Assembly (NCBI GenBank): GCA_002168195.1
Contig: NHBP01000008.1
Location: 72,972 to 79,970 of the forward strand
Source: Planctomycetaceae bacterium TMED10
GTDB taxonomy: Bacteria > Planctomycetota > Planctomycetia > Pirellulales > UBA7805
DNA length: 6,999 nt
Direction: 5' to 3'
The position numbers and the translations under genes were made by a program. Below are positions 5,637 to 6,999 of the stretch, piece after piece (within the stretch, counting starts at the first letter, position 1; each line of letters opens with the position of its first letter). The notes under the pieces are model-generated. The model made no database searches. It saw only the letters and a program-made list of their open reading frames with translations, and was not told the origin of the DNA.

Positions 5637-6999
5637 ATGCAATCATTGAATAATCTTGATTTGACTGCTGCCCGGAGGACTTTTCTTTCGCGTTCGGCGC
5701 TGGGACTAGGAAGCGTAGCACTCGCGGGTCTTTTACCCTCCGACAAAGGTCTTGCTGCAGCACCGACTCCCAATTATGCGGGATTGAATGATTTACCCCA
5801 TTTTGCTCCGCGTGCAAAACGAGTGATTTTTCTTTGCATGGCTGGGGGCCCCAGTCATCTGGAAACCTTTGATTACAAAGAGCAGCTCGAAAAAATGCAC
5901 GGTGAGCCGATGCCTGATTCGATCACTCAGGGGCAACCAATCGCGCAACTGCAAGGCCAAGAATTAAAGTGCCAGCGACCGTTGACCCGCTTTCGTAAAT
6001 ACGGCCAAAGTGGACAGCAAATTAGTGATTATCTACCATTCACGGCACGGTTAGCTGACAAGATTTGTATCGTCCGCTCAATGGTGACTGAGCAAATCAA
6101 CCACGATCCGGCACATACGTTTATGAACACCGGCACCGCGATTAGTGGGCGGCCTTCAATGGGTTCGTGGATCAACTACGGCTTAGGAAGTGAGAGTGAA
6201 AACCTGCCTGGATTTGTCGTGATGACAAGTGTCGGTGGTCGAAGTCCCCAACCCATCGCCTCCCGACAATGGGCGGCTGGATTTCTCCCGAGTCGTTTCC
6301 AAGGGGTGGAGTTCCACGCGTCGGGAGATCCAGTGCATTATGTGGGAAATCCACAAGGAATTACTCGGTCTTCTCAGCGCACTCTGATTGATGCGGTCCA
6401 AGGCCTCAATCGACATCGCAATCAACAATTGCACGATCCAGAAATTGATGCGCGGTTAGCAGCCTATGAAATGGCATTTCGCATGCAGGTTTCGGTTCCA
6501 GAATTAATGGACCTTTCCGATGAGTCTCAGGACACATTAGAAATGTATGGAGCCACACCGGGAGATGGTTCTTTTGCTTCAAACTGTCTGCTTGCACGTC
6601 GTTTAGCGGAACGAGGTGTACGATTTATTCACCTCTATCATCGCGGATGGGATCATCATGGCGGGCTGGAAAAGTATATGGATATCTGCTGCGGTTTGAC
6701 TGATCGTCCTGCCTGGGCCCTGGTCACCGATTTACAGCAGCGCGGATTGTTGGACGAAACACTTGTTGTATGGGGAGGAGAATTTGGTCGCACACCCATG
6801 TTTCAAGGAAAGGGCAAGGTGGGACGCGATCACCATATTAAAGGATTTTCTATCTGGATGGCGGGTGGTGGCATTAAGCCGGGAATCACCCATGGCGCGA
6901 CAGATGCTTTTGGTTATCACGCGGAACAGGATGTGGTTCACGTTCGTGATTTACACGCAACCATTCTCCATTTACTGGGCATCGATCACATGCGATTCA
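5637..6999 (+). CDS. Tat-exported DUF1501 protein, 3' end outside window
   Basis: The frame is open from ATG 5637 to the window edge, showing 454 residues; the family usually runs to about 470-490, so roughly the last 25-30 are missing. GTG 5634 is an equally close alternative start, and nothing earlier is possible because the previous gene's TAA (5628-5630) is in this frame. The N-terminus carries a twin-arginine signal, R13-R14-T-F-L followed by SRSALGLGSVALAGLL. The mature part shows DUF1501 hallmarks: APRAKRVIFL, GGPSHLETFD (70-79), NHDPAH (155-160), NTGTAISGRPSMGSW, GWDHHGG (337-343), GGEFGRTPM (380-388), GRDHH (396-400) and AGGGIKPG. From memory DUF1501 belongs to the alkaline phosphatase/sulfatase-like fold, so the Asp and His residues may bind metal; that is inference. 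No Shine-Dalgarno is visible and the gap is 6 nt, so translation probably couples to the upstream DUF1553 gene. No substrate can be named. Confidence 0.95.
   Translation, partial: MQSLNNLDLTAARRTFLSRSALGLGSVALAGLLPSDKGLAAAPTPNYAGLNDLPHFAPRAKRVIFLCMAGGPSHLETFDYKEQLEKMHGEPMPDSITQGQPIAQLQGQELKCQRPLTRFRKYGQSGQQISDYLPFTARLADKICIVRSMVTEQINHDPAHTFMNTGTAISGRPSMGSWINYGLGSESENLPGFVVMTSVGGRSPQPIASRQWAAGFLPSRFQGVEFHASGDPVHYVGNPQGITRSSQRTLIDAVQGLNRHRNQQLHDPEIDARLAAYEMAFRMQVSVPELMDLSDESQDTLEMYGATPGDGSFASNCLLARRLAERGVRFIHLYHRGWDHHGGLEKYMDICCGLTDRPAWALVTDLQQRGLLDETLVVWGGEFGRTPMFQGKGKVGRDHHIKGFSIWMAGGGIKPGITHGATDAFGYHAEQDVVHVRDLHATILHLLGIDHMRF

Overview
The window looks like part of a Planctomycetota genome with balanced base composition. 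Every recognisable protein belongs to a family greatly expanded in that phylum: planctomycete cytochrome c (PSCyt1), DUF1549/PSCyt2, DUF1553/PSD1, DUF1501, and a WD40 protein fused to a PSCyt1 haem domain. The genus cannot be named from this sequence alone.

All genes are on the + strand and tightly packed. 1-171 is the last 56 codons of a DUF1549/DUF1553-type protein that enters from the left. 184-3138 is a 984-residue exported protein with a c-type haem motif, seven WD40-like blades, a PPC-like domain carrying a large insertion, and C-terminal beta-rich modules. 3243-5630 (or from 3186) is a Sec-exported PSCyt1-DUF1549-DUF1553 protein with two CxxCH motifs. 5637 to the right edge is a Tat-exported DUF1501 protein missing only its last residues. 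The gaps are 12 nt, 47-104 nt and 6 nt. The middle gap holds the only promoter-like sequence I could find.

The likely picture is one or two co-transcribed units making a set of exported, haem-bearing proteins with a Tat-exported DUF1501 partner. DUF1501 belongs, from memory, to the alkaline phosphatase/sulfatase-like fold. Pairing of DUF1549/DUF1553 and DUF1501 genes is a standard planctomycete arrangement whose biochemical role is not established. Roles in polymer breakdown or extracytoplasmic redox chemistry are inference. I see no RNA genes, mobile elements, CRISPR arrays or DNA-level repeats. No stretch over 300 bases lacks a gene.
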